Shown here: positions 1 to 8,245 of the stretch, one piece after another
Layout: each line of letters opens with the position of its first letter
Position numbering within the stretch: position 1 is the stretch's first letter
Source: Exilibacterium sp.
GTDB lineage: Bacteria > Pseudomonadota > Gammaproteobacteria > Pseudomonadales > Cellvibrionaceae
DNA: 64,000 nt
Assembly (NCBI GenBank): GCA_028280195.1
Contig: JANQMH010000065.1
Location: forward strand, 1 to 64,000
Reading direction: 5' to 3'
The notes under the pieces: model-generated
The model's database searches: none
What the model was told of the DNA's origin: nothing
What the model saw: the letters and a program-made list of their open reading frames with translations, nothing else
Translations under genes and position numbers: made by a program

Positions 1-1
1 G

Positions 2-286
2 GAAAGTCGCAGCTCGGCTGGAACTCGCACTATTAAGGCGATGCTAGCAGAGAAAGGGCTTCATGCAGGCCGTTTCCTCGTTGGTCGACTGATGGCCGAA
101 CTCGGTCTGGTCTGTAAACAGCCAGGCCCTCATCGCTACAAACAGGCGACTGTGGAGCGCCCAGATATCCCAAACCGGCTGGATCGGCAGTTCAAAGTAG
201 CCAACCCAGATCAGGTATGGTGCGGTGATATCACTTATATTTGGGCGGGTTCACGCTGGGCGCCCAGCAATCAATTCAGGATATAA
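2..286 (+). pseudogene. IS3-family transposase (OrfB) fragment
   Basis: The frame is open from the window edge. It encodes the middle of an IS3-type OrfB transposase: the helix-turn-helix stretch around KAMLAEKGLHAGRFLVGRLM, followed by the start of the integrase core with VWCGDITYIWAG, whose Asp is the first residue of the DDE triad. Similarity to the family stops after GSRWA (about base 262); nine unrelated residues and a stop follow. The second Asp, the Glu and the rest of the core are missing, so this copy cannot transpose by itself. No terminal inverted repeat was recognised. It marks an old insertion next to the catabolic cluster. Confidence 0.75.
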
Positions 287-814
287 CTGGTGAAACAACT
301 TCAGCGGTCATTAATACTTGTGTAGGCTCTCATACACTATTGTATACGCTAATAACTCGCTAGTCCGTGCGCCGGTTTCAAAGGCTAAAGTGAAATATAT
401 TAATGCCTGCCGTAAAGGCATAATGGCGTTCTTACGGGTTTTAGCGCTCGGCCACTTTAGTCGGTTATCTAACGGCCATAATCCGAACGCTCTAAGCCCA
501 GGTCGTCGAGACGTTGCTGCCTTACTTTAGCTACTTAGGCTATATTGGTTTTGTTGGGGCGCTTGTCGAGGGTTTCGCTGTATTTTGTGTGCAATGGGGC
601 GCTAACAACAGAATCGCAGCTCCCGGGCAAATGGGATATCCACTAATTGTAGGCGCCATATACAACGATTATTAGTCTGGCCAATATTCGATTATTGATC
701 TTGTTAATTGGACCGATGCGACAACTTTGTTGGATACTTCGCCTCAGCAGATAACAATGTTTAATAAAAACAGGTTGCTCTGTTATATATAATAGATAAG
801 AGGAGGCGTACCGG
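287..814. other. Intergenic region, possibly decayed mobile DNA
   Basis: No convincing gene was found. A start-less frame at 496-675 encodes a hydrophobic peptide containing YLGYIGFVGALVEGF, but it has no ATG, ribosome-binding site or recognisable homologue, so it is probably chance or a remnant. The 3' end carries the leader of the TonB-dependent receptor, with a TATAAT at 788-793 and a strong AGGAGG at 801-806, eight bases before the ATG at 815. The TATAAT is too close to the ribosome-binding site and lacks a good -35 box, so it is not called as a promoter. Confidence 0.4.
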
Positions 815-3058
815 ATGAATCATTGTGAAAGACAATGGACTTTTAAACAGGGGAAGGACTGGGCAAAAGATAGTAAAAAGCGCTTTAGGGCTACGCCATT
901 ATTGTTAGCGGCAGCTATGGTCAGTATTACTGATGGCGCGCTTAAAGCTCATGCCGAAGCTGCATTAGAGGAGGTTGTAGTTACTGCACAAAAGCGCGAG
1001 CAAAACTTGCAAGATGTAGGGATTTCCATTACCGCGCTAAGTGGCGATGCAATGCGCAGCTTTGGTTATACCAATAGTACTGAGATTGTTGCACAAACAC
1101 CTGGCGTACAAAACTTTTCAACACAAGGCTCAGGCGCTGCCGCGAGCATGTATATTCGTGGGGTAGGTCTAAATGATTTCGGTGACGCCCATGAATCGCC
1201 AGTGGTGGCTTATGCCGACGAATTTTATTTGTTACCGCAAACCGCATTGGATTTTGGTCTGTTCGACCTTGATCGTGTAGAAATTTTGCGTGGTCCACAG
1301 GGCACCTTGTTCGGTCGTAATTCTACCGGGGGCTTGGTGCACTATATTACCAATAAACCGACCGATGAATTTGAAGCGTATATCGATATGACCTACAGCC
1401 GGTTTGATGAAATCAGGGTTGAAGGGGTAGTTAGTGGTCCCCTTAGTTCAGGTCTTAGCGGGCGTGTGTCGGTACTGTCACATCAAGCCGATGGCTATAT
1501 AAAAAATCGTAACCCCGCCTTCGACGATGGTTCCGACATCGATACTAAGGCGGTCCGCGCACAGCTGCAATACGAGACTGATTCGCTAAAAGTGGTCGGT
1601 AAACTGAACTACGGTGAACGCGATGTTATTCCCCTGTACACGGATCATGAAACCATTAGCGCCGATTCTAACGGTTTATTCTTTGTTGATCCCACTGCGG
1701 TTGATCTCAATGGCTTTAATGAGCGTCAACTGGGTGTAGAGGGACCGAGCGAAGTTTTTACCAGTGATCCGCAACGACTGGAATCCGAATCCAGCCACAC
1801 ATTGCTGAGAATTGAAAAGGATTTTGGCGATATAAGCTTTATTTCTATCACCGGTTATCTCGACCTGGAACGGGACAACATTGAAGACTGTGATGGTTCC
1901 GCACTGCGAACCTGCACCTCAGCCTTCCCGTTTGAAACCGAAGAGTGGACACAGGAACTGAGACTGGAAGGTGGCTCAGATCCTTTCCGCTGGACTACCG
2001 GCCTGTTTTATCTTAGCCAGGATGCCGAAGCGAGGCCCCAGGCAACATTCCGCATCGCCGCACTGGCGCCTGTGCCGATCACGCTGGACGCTCCGTGGGA
2101 GTTGGAAACACAATCCTGGTCGGTGTTTGCCCAGGGCGAATACGATTTGGCAGAAGATTGGACGGTTATAGGAGGCGTAAGATTTACGTCAGATAGCAAG
2201 GAGTTTGAAGAAGAGTTCCGAACCATTGGCGACTTCGCAAACCCGGAGGTAGACAATTTTACCAGGGCCAATGTCGGTGATTTGACCGAGCGCGATGACG
2301 ATTTGGTGTCAGCTAAAGTGGAACTTGACTGGACCCCGACCGAGGATTTACTGATTTATGCGGCGATTTCCCGCGGCACAAAAGCAGGTGGTTTTAACAA
2401 CGGCTTTTTCAGTATTCCCACGGTCGATGGTGTGCAGTATAAAGATGAAACCCTGATGGCCTATGAACTCGGTTTCAAAAGCACTTTTTATAGTAACCGT
2501 GTGCGGCTCAATGGCGCGGTGTTTTATTACGATTACTCTGACTTCCAAACGTTTAACTGGACAGGCTTGGGCGGTGCGATTAGCAGCTCCGATGCGAGTT
2601 CCTACGGCGCAGAGCTGGAGCTGACGTTAGCGCCGACAGAGCGGTTGGATCTTTCGCTGGGGCTCGCTCTGCTGGATTCTGAAGTGGAGGACGTTGACAA
2701 TGGCACCATTACACGTGACGTTGAAATGGCGTTTGCACCAGCGTTTGATATCACCGGTTTGGCACGTTATACCTGGCCACTGGCCGACGCGGACCTGTCA
2801 GCGCAGTTTGATTTCAACTATACGGATGAGCGGTATAACAATAACTTTAATGACCCCGCATCCCAGTTGGATACCAATTACACCGCGAATACTCGCCTGA
2901 CGTATAAGACTTATCAATGGGAAGTCAGTGTATTTGTTAAAAACCTGACAGACCAGACGAATGCGATAAAGACCTTTGTATTCCCGTTCGGGTATCGCCA
3001 GGCGGTTTATGCACCGCCGCGACGGGTCGGTGTGTCTTTTAGGTACCATTGGGATTAG
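815..3058 (+). CDS. TonB-dependent outer-membrane receptor
   Basis: Outer-membrane active transporter of 747 residues that would import a substrate using TonB/ExbBD energy. A long N-terminal export signal ends near AHAEA (about residue 48). A TonB-box-like EEVVVTAQKRE follows at about 52-62, then the plug domain with VEILRGPQGTLFGRNSTGG (about 155-173), and a beta-barrel to the C-terminus ending FRYHWD. There is no STN signalling domain. The start is fixed by AGGAGG at 801-806. It leads the catabolic cluster that ends with a LysR regulator, so it is likely the uptake route for the cluster's substrate. The VVVTAQKRE type is common in sphingomonads and marine gammaproteobacteria, and the ligand cannot be read from sequence. 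Confidence 0.92.
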   Translation: MNHCERQWTFKQGKDWAKDSKKRFRATPLLLAAAMVSITDGALKAHAEAALEEVVVTAQKREQNLQDVGISITALSGDAMRSFGYTNSTEIVAQTPGVQNFSTQGSGAAASMYIRGVGLNDFGDAHESPVVAYADEFYLLPQTALDFGLFDLDRVEILRGPQGTLFGRNSTGGLVHYITNKPTDEFEAYIDMTYSRFDEIRVEGVVSGPLSSGLSGRVSVLSHQADGYIKNRNPAFDDGSDIDTKAVRAQLQYETDSLKVVGKLNYGERDVIPLYTDHETISADSNGLFFVDPTAVDLNGFNERQLGVEGPSEVFTSDPQRLESESSHTLLRIEKDFGDISFISITGYLDLERDNIEDCDGSALRTCTSAFPFETEEWTQELRLEGGSDPFRWTTGLFYLSQDAEARPQATFRIAALAPVPITLDAPWELETQSWSVFAQGEYDLAEDWTVIGGVRFTSDSKEFEEEFRTIGDFANPEVDNFTRANVGDLTERDDDLVSAKVELDWTPTEDLLIYAAISRGTKAGGFNNGFFSIPTVDGVQYKDETLMAYELGFKSTFYSNRVRLNGAVFYYDYSDFQTFNWTGLGGAISSSDASSYGAELELTLAPTERLDLSLGLALLDSEVEDVDNGTITRDVEMAFAPAFDITGLARYTWPLADADLSAQFDFNYTDERYNNNFNDPASQLDTNYTANTRLTYKTYQWEVSVFVKNLTDQTNAIKTFVFPFGYRQAVYAPPRRVGVSFRYHWD

Positions 3059-3072
3059 ATGATCGGCGAAGG

Positions 3073-3121
3073 TGGTTAGCCGCGTGACCTGCTGAGTGAG
3101 TTAGACGCAGGTCAGGCTACC
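3073..3121 (+). terminator. Hairpin downstream of TonB receptor gene
   Basis: TGACCTGC (3085-3092) pairs perfectly with GCAGGTCA (3107-3114), and the outer arms GGTTAGCC and GGCTACC extend the stem with one bulge. It lies just after the receptor stop. No T-run follows, so an intrinsic terminator is plausible but not certain. Confidence 0.35.
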
Positions 3122-3321
3122 AATCTTATTAAGTCGTTCATGTTGTTGCTTGAGGGCTAAGACAGTCCGGCTTTTGTGCTCACCGCTTGGGATGTCGATG
3201 CAACGTCCGTATTGGCGCGGCCCGGCTTGTATTAGGTATTAGCAGTACTGTCAGTCAAACCACAACAAGACAATAATAGATCTCGGGAGCAGTATTGCCG
3301 CCGATAGGATGGAGTGATTCA

Positions 3322-4959
3322 ATGGTAAATGACACGCAGCAAAATCGGGCATCGGCATCGCCGATAGAGCCTAGAAAGCTGCCGCTGGAACAGCGCACGT
3401 TTCCGCAGGTATTGCAGAACGCCGCCTCATTGGGAGATAAAATCTTTATCAAGACCGAGGGCAAGCAATTGAGCTATGGCGACGCCCCTGAGGTTGCAGC
3501 ATTAGTCGCCGCTCATTTATCGCAACACGGCATCGGTAAATCTGACCGTGTTGTAGTACTGCTGCCCAATTGTATCGAAGCGCTGGAACTGTTTTTCGGC
3601 GCCGGCTGGTTGGGTGCGGTATTTGTTCCTATTAATACCGCATTTCGTGGATCCCAGCTGCAACAGATGCTGATCTTGGCGGATCCGGCTGCGATTGTCG
3701 TCGGTGGCGAATTTTTGGCTAATTTGACCGAACTGGAGCTGGAACTGCCGCTACTGCAAAAACTGTGGGTTGTGGGTGTTCAGGATGAAACAGCGCCGCG
3801 AACGGTTTTTGGTGTGGCCACCGAGCAATGGCGCAAGGGGCGTGAGGCATTGCCGCAACAAGCGGTGGCGCCCAGTGACCCGTTGGCGATTATGTATACA
3901 TCCGGCACCACCGGGCCGTCTAAAGGTGTTGTTTGTCCTCATGCGCAATTCTTTTGGTGGGGGATCTTAACCGGGGAGTCGCTGGCGTTAAACTCTGAAG
4001 ATGTCGCCTATACCGTACTGCCGATGTTTCACACCAATGCCCTTAATTCACTGTGGCAGGTGCTGTTATACGGTGCGACGTATTGTTTTGGCAGCCGCTT
4101 TTCGGCATCGCGTTTTCTGCAACAGGTAGCGGACTGCGATGCGACGGTAACCTACTTGCTAGGCAGCATGATCTATATTCTGCTAAAGCAACCGGAATCC
4201 GCGTTAGACCGCGGCCACAAACTGAGAAATACGCTGTCTCCAGCGACCTCACAGGAGTTGGCTGATCGGTTCAAGACGCGCTTCGGAGTCGAATTGGTGG
4301 ATGGTTATGGTTCAACCGAAACGAATTTTGTCTGTTGTAATCGCCCGGGTAATTATGTGCCCGGCAGTATGGGGCGGGTATTGCCGGAGTTTGAGGCGAA
4401 GGTGGTGGATGACCAGGATATCGAAGTGCCGGTGGGCGAATCCGGCGAGTTTGTTATCCGCTCGCGTGAGCCGTTCAGCATGGCGTCGGGGTATTTTCGT
4501 AACCCTGAAGCAACCGTTTCGGCTTGGAAAAATCTCTGGTTTCACACCGGTGATAGGGTTAAGGTTGATGAAAACGGGGTTTTTTATTTTCTCGATCGTT
4601 TGAGCGATTCGATTCGCCGCCGCGGCGAAAATATTTCTTCTTGGGAAGTCGAGCAGGCAATTTTGTCCCACCCGGCCATATTACACTGCGCCGTTGTCGG
4701 TGTGCCGTCGGAGTTGGGTGAGGAAGACGTCGCGGCGTTTATTGTGTTGCATCCGGGTAAAACCTTGGTGTATGCGGAGCTAATCCAGCATTTGGACAGC
4801 AGAATTGCCTATTTCGCTATTCCGCGATTTGTTGAATACGTAACAGAGCTGCCGACTACCGAAAATAATAAGATTAAAAAATACGCGTTAAAACAGCGGG
4901 GTATTGGTCACGCGAGCTGGGACCGTGAAAAGGAGGCGCCCGGCCGTGACGGCAATTGA
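3322..4959 (+). CDS. Acyl-CoA synthetase (AMP-dependent ligase, CaiC-like)
   Basis: Class I adenylate-forming enzyme of about 545 residues that would activate a carboxylic acid to its CoA thioester with ATP. Visible motifs are the phosphate-binding YTSGTTGPSKG (about 192-202), YGSTETN (about 329), FHTGDRV (about 408), the hinge region DRLSDSIRRRGENIS (about 424) and a C-terminal NNKIKKYALK carrying the catalytic Lys. A TTG at 3295 would add nine residues; ATG 3322 with GGAG at 3311-3314 is preferred. Overall it resembles crotonobetaine/carnitine-CoA ligase and related long-tail ligases. In context it would activate the acid made or used by the HyuA/HyuB-like and thiolase-like proteins of the same cluster. 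Confidence 0.88.
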   Translation: MVNDTQQNRASASPIEPRKLPLEQRTFPQVLQNAASLGDKIFIKTEGKQLSYGDAPEVAALVAAHLSQHGIGKSDRVVVLLPNCIEALELFFGAGWLGAVFVPINTAFRGSQLQQMLILADPAAIVVGGEFLANLTELELELPLLQKLWVVGVQDETAPRTVFGVATEQWRKGREALPQQAVAPSDPLAIMYTSGTTGPSKGVVCPHAQFFWWGILTGESLALNSEDVAYTVLPMFHTNALNSLWQVLLYGATYCFGSRFSASRFLQQVADCDATVTYLLGSMIYILLKQPESALDRGHKLRNTLSPATSQELADRFKTRFGVELVDGYGSTETNFVCCNRPGNYVPGSMGRVLPEFEAKVVDDQDIEVPVGESGEFVIRSREPFSMASGYFRNPEATVSAWKNLWFHTGDRVKVDENGVFYFLDRLSDSIRRRGENISSWEVEQAILSHPAILHCAVVGVPSELGEEDVAAFIVLHPGKTLVYAELIQHLDSRIAYFAIPRFVEYVTELPTTENNKIKKYALKQRGIGHASWDREKEAPGRDGN

Positions 4960-5065
4960 CGAATTATTGGCGCGGCGTATCCATTGTTCTACCCGTAGTC
5001 AAACTCCGGTTAGCGCAAAGATCAGTTTTTTTAGCTATTGTTATTTTATGCTTTATGTTTCGTGA
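4946..5065 (+). pseudogene. Vestigial short ORF with strong ribosome-binding site
   Basis: A 39-codon frame begins with GTG at 4946, inside the last codons of the ligase gene. It has an excellent AGGAGG at 4931-4936, nine bases upstream. Its first residues, VTAIDELLARRIH, look like the N-terminus of SnoaL-like/NTF2-fold proteins or ring-hydroxylating dioxygenase beta subunits; the remainder is unrelated and hits a stop. The simplest reading is a once translationally coupled gene reduced to its start by a deletion or frameshift. A functional 39-residue peptide cannot be excluded. The family assignment rests on about 12 residues. Confidence 0.35.
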
Positions 5066-5080
5066 GTCAGTGGAGATATC

Positions 5081-5416
5081 ATGTTAAGAGTATTATTTTG
5101 TGCGGGTGTATTACCGGCATTTTTCGATGCCCCAAAAGCGGTTAGGAAAAAGGTGTTCGGCATGTGTAACGATGCCTTTGGCAATCTTGAAGAACGTTTT
5201 CCGGTGAAGGTCTTAGGGTCTCTGGATGATGATCAAAATCAGATCGGGCCGACGTTTACCTATCCGTGGACCTTTTACTTCCTGTGTGATGTGCCCGATA
5301 TCGATACCGTGAACGCCATTGTCAACCAACTGCGCCAAGGTGATGACCCGCTGTTTAAGTATATCAAGCTGGAGACACGCATCGGCCGCGCCGCAAGTGA
5401 TATAGGTTTACCATGA
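5081..5416 (+). CDS. Small conserved protein, IacB-like
   Basis: A 111-residue soluble protein with GGAG six bases before its ATG. It overlaps the following SDR gene by four bases (ATGA), so the two are translationally coupled. It has no catalytic motif that I can name. The segment KVLGSLDDDQNQIGPTFTYP followed by WTFYFLCDVPDIDTV, and the C-terminal KYIKLETRIGRA, recall the IacB protein of indole-3-acetate degradation loci; this is from memory and unverified. EthD-like or other ferredoxin-fold (dimeric alpha/beta barrel) proteins are alternatives. Pairing with an SDR also occurs in iac loci (IacB with IacE), which makes a joint oxidation step plausible. Confidence 0.55.
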   Translation: MLRVLFCAGVLPAFFDAPKAVRKKVFGMCNDAFGNLEERFPVKVLGSLDDDQNQIGPTFTYPWTFYFLCDVPDIDTVNAIVNQLRQGDDPLFKYIKLETRIGRAASDIGLP

Positions 5417-6144
5417 GTAACAATGAGCCAATAACAAACAGCACTGCCCTGATAACCGGGGCGGCAGACGGTATCGGTTGGTGTGTGGCGCAGGCGTTTG
5501 CGCAAGTGGGCTACAACATTGCCGCGGTCGATCTGGACCAGGACAAAGTGGTAAGCCGCTGCACCACGCTGACCGACAGCTATGGTATCAAGGCACTGCC
5601 GTTTATCGTTAACGTCGCCGAGGAGGATCGTGTTGTCAGTGCGGTTGCCGCTGCGGTCACAGCATTCGGCACTATTGATGTGTTAGTCAATAATGCCGGC
5701 ATTCGCGAAGTGGCGCCGATTTGGGACACCAGCGTTGACTTATGGGATCGTGTGATGTCGGTGAATCTCAGGGGGCAGTTCATTGTTGCCCGGGAGGTGT
5801 TAAAGCAGAGCATGTTGGCGGCCGGTAAAGGCAAAATCGTTTTTATGTCATCAGTGGCCGGTCGCAAAGGCGTTGCTGTCAGCAGTGCCTATAGCGCCTC
5901 CAAATGGGGAATTCGCGGACTCGCCGCCTGTGTCGCACAGGACCTGAAAGAGACCGGCATTAATACCACACTGGTGATGCCGGGGCGCACCGATACCCCG
6001 ATGGCGCGACATTCAGAAAAGTGGAATCCCGATATCTACTGGTTAAACCCTGAGGCCGTGGCTGCAATGATACTGACCTATTGCCAGCAACCGCACGATG
6101 TTGAAATTCCCGAGTTGTACATACATCATTCAGCGGAGTTATAA
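5413..6144 (+). CDS. Short-chain dehydrogenase/reductase (SDR)
   Basis: Classical SDR of 243 residues. It has the nucleotide-binding TGAADGIG at 15-22, an acidic VDLD after the second strand that suggests NAD(H) preference, NNAG near 93-96, the catalytic Ser of FMSSVAG near 146, and YSASK with Tyr 160 and Lys 164. The tail PELYIHHSAEL shows it is full length. It starts four bases inside the IacB-like gene and ends five bases before the HyuA-like gene, so all three are probably co-transcribed. Its likely role in the cluster is oxidation of a secondary alcohol to a ketone, or the reverse; the substrate is inferred from context only. Confidence 0.88.
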   Translation: MSNNEPITNSTALITGAADGIGWCVAQAFAQVGYNIAAVDLDQDKVVSRCTTLTDSYGIKALPFIVNVAEEDRVVSAVAAAVTAFGTIDVLVNNAGIREVAPIWDTSVDLWDRVMSVNLRGQFIVAREVLKQSMLAAGKGKIVFMSSVAGRKGVAVSSAYSASKWGIRGLAACVAQDLKETGINTTLVMPGRTDTPMARHSEKWNPDIYWLNPEAVAAMILTYCQQPHDVEIPELYIHHSAEL

Positions 6145-6149
6145 AAATT

Positions 6150-8234
6150 ATGAGTGCAAAGCGAATAACCTTTGCTGCGGACACCGGTGGCACCTTCACC
6201 GATCTGGTGGTTCAGGAAACCGGCGAGCGTCCCCGATTCTATAAACGGTCAACCACACCGTCCGATCCGGTTGTGGGCCTGTTGAATGCCGTCAAAGCAG
6301 TATCCGATGATGTTAATGAACCGGTTGCATCGCTATTGGCGCGCAGCGATCTGTTTGTTTTTGGCACCACCCGGGCAACCAATGCGGTGGTGACCGGTTC
6401 GACGGCAAAAACCGCGTTGCTGGTATCGCAAGGGCATACTGATACATTATTGTTTCGCGAAGGCGGTGGACGCAGGAGTTTGTTTGACTACAGCCAGGAG
6501 TATCCGCAGCCGTTTATTCCAAGAGGTCTGACTTACGAGGTGCGGGAAAGAATCTCCGCGACCGGCGATGTCATTGTGGCATTGGATGAAGCAAAATTGG
6601 TAGCGTTACTGCAGCAGTTGCGCGAGCAGGATATTGAAGCGATTGCGGTCGCGCTATTGTGGTCGCCCATTAATGACAGCCATGAACAGCGGGTTGGTGA
6701 ATTAATCAGACAACACTTACCGGGCATGCCGTTTACACTGTCCAGTCAACTGAACCCATCGCTGCGTGAATATCGGCGCACGTCATCGGCGGCGATTGAC
6801 GCGGCATTAAAGCCGTTGATGAGCCAATTTTTCCGCAATCTGGATACCGGTTTGAAAAACGAGGGGTTTACCGGCCGGCTGTTAATTATGACCTCATCCG
6901 GCGGTGTGCTGGATGCCGCTGCGGTTGCCGAGACGCCGATTCATTCGATTGGCTCCGGTCCGGCTGGCGCGCCAGTGGCCGCACGCTACTTTGCCGAGTT
7001 AGACAATATGGGGAAAACAGCAATCGTCACCGATGCCGGCGGCACGACCTATGATGTCAGTCTGCTGAGCAACGGGCAGATCCCGAAAACCCGTGAAACG
7101 ATGGTCGGTAAAGACGGTGCCTATATCACCGGCTTTCCGTCAGTGGATGCGCGCAGTGTTGGCGCCGGCGGCGGCAGTATTGCATGGGTTGATAGCGGCG
7201 GTATGTTGCATATCGGGCCGATGAGCGCGGGTGCCGATCCGGGGCCGGCTTGTTATGGTCGTGGCGGTGACAAGCCGACAGTGACCGATGCCTGCTTGGT
7301 ACTGGGTTATATCGATCCCGATTACTTTATGGGCGGCACTATGCAGGTCAATATTGACCTGGCCAGACAGGCGATTATGCACGATGTGGCCGAGCCCTTG
7401 GGCCTGGATCTATACGATGCCGCCGATGCGATTGTTGAGCTGGCGACTGAGCATATGGCGATGGCCATTGAATCGATTACGCTGAATCAGGGTATTGATC
7501 CGGAAAACAGTTTTACCATCGCTGGTGGCGGCGGCGCCGGTTTATACTGCGGTCGTGTTGCACGCCGTTTAAACAGCTGGCCGGTGTTGATTCCGGAAGC
7601 GTCCGCTGCAATGAGTGCAACCGGTGCGATGCTGTCGGATCTGCAGGCCTCATTTATGGTGACTGATCTGGTGCGCACCGAGCGGTTTGATTATGACAAA
7701 GTCGGCGCCATTATGGCTGACCTCAAAGCGCGATGTCAGGAGTTTATCAGTGACTCGGGTGTGGAGCAGAGCGCGGCAACGATTGATTTTTATGTTGAGG
7801 CGCGTTATCCGCAACAGGTCTGGGAAATCTCCGTCGCGCTGGATGTCGACACGTTTAGCAGTGAAGCCGACGTAGCCAAAATGGAGCAGCTGTTCCATCA
7901 ACAACATGAACAGTTATTTGCCATTCGCGATGATGACTCGCCGATCGAGGTTGTGTCCTGGGGCGTCAATGTGCGCTGCAGTTTACGCGGCGATGAACAG
8001 ATGCCGTCACCGTCCGCGCCGGGTAACCGTAGCGGTAGTCAATCGCGCGCGGTTTATTATTTCGGCAAAGGGCAACTGGATACGCAAGTGTTGCAGGCGC
8101 AGGACCTGGAGACCGGTAAAACCTATCCGGGACCCTTGTTGGTAGAGTCTCCGGTAACGACGCTGGTCATTGATACGGCGTCCAGTATCCAGCGTTCGGC
8201 CAGTGGTTCCATTATTGTTACTCCGTCTCAATAA
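6150..8234 (+). CDS. Hydantoinase/oxoprolinase A-family (HyuA-like) subunit
   Basis: Subunit of 694 residues from the ATP-dependent HyuA/acetone carboxylase beta/5-oxoprolinase family, with an actin-like ATPase fold. Motifs are DTGGTFTD near residue 11, GTTRATNAV near 72, SGPAGAPVAARY near 270, DAGGTTYDVSLL near 293, GAGGGSIAWVD near 337 and AGADPGPACYGRGG near 358. Length matches stand-alone HyuA proteins. Such subunits phosphorylate a carbonyl or enol so that it can be hydrolysed (hydantoins, oxoproline) or carboxylated (acetone, acetophenone). It lies directly upstream of its usual HyuB partner. The neighbouring CoA ligase, SDR and thiolase-like genes favour ketone carboxylation over hydantoin hydrolysis, but this is inference. 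Confidence 0.9.
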   Translation: MSAKRITFAADTGGTFTDLVVQETGERPRFYKRSTTPSDPVVGLLNAVKAVSDDVNEPVASLLARSDLFVFGTTRATNAVVTGSTAKTALLVSQGHTDTLLFREGGGRRSLFDYSQEYPQPFIPRGLTYEVRERISATGDVIVALDEAKLVALLQQLREQDIEAIAVALLWSPINDSHEQRVGELIRQHLPGMPFTLSSQLNPSLREYRRTSSAAIDAALKPLMSQFFRNLDTGLKNEGFTGRLLIMTSSGGVLDAAAVAETPIHSIGSGPAGAPVAARYFAELDNMGKTAIVTDAGGTTYDVSLLSNGQIPKTRETMVGKDGAYITGFPSVDARSVGAGGGSIAWVDSGGMLHIGPMSAGADPGPACYGRGGDKPTVTDACLVLGYIDPDYFMGGTMQVNIDLARQAIMHDVAEPLGLDLYDAADAIVELATEHMAMAIESITLNQGIDPENSFTIAGGGGAGLYCGRVARRLNSWPVLIPEASAAMSATGAMLSDLQASFMVTDLVRTERFDYDKVGAIMADLKARCQEFISDSGVEQSAATIDFYVEARYPQQVWEISVALDVDTFSSEADVAKMEQLFHQQHEQLFAIRDDDSPIEVVSWGVNVRCSLRGDEQMPSPSAPGNRSGSQSRAVYYFGKGQLDTQVLQAQDLETGKTYPGPLLVESPVTTLVIDTASSIQRSASGSIIVTPSQ

Positions 8235-8245
8235 GGTTGTAGGTT

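Noticed and set aside
318..530. 70-residue plus-strand ORF
   Set aside because: It begins with TTG, has no ribosome-binding site and no protein-like composition; it lies in decayed DNA beside an IS fragment.
500..680. Integron attC-like or attI-like site
   Set aside because: A few GTTAT/CTAAC-like bases occur, but no paired R and L boxes and no integrase were found.
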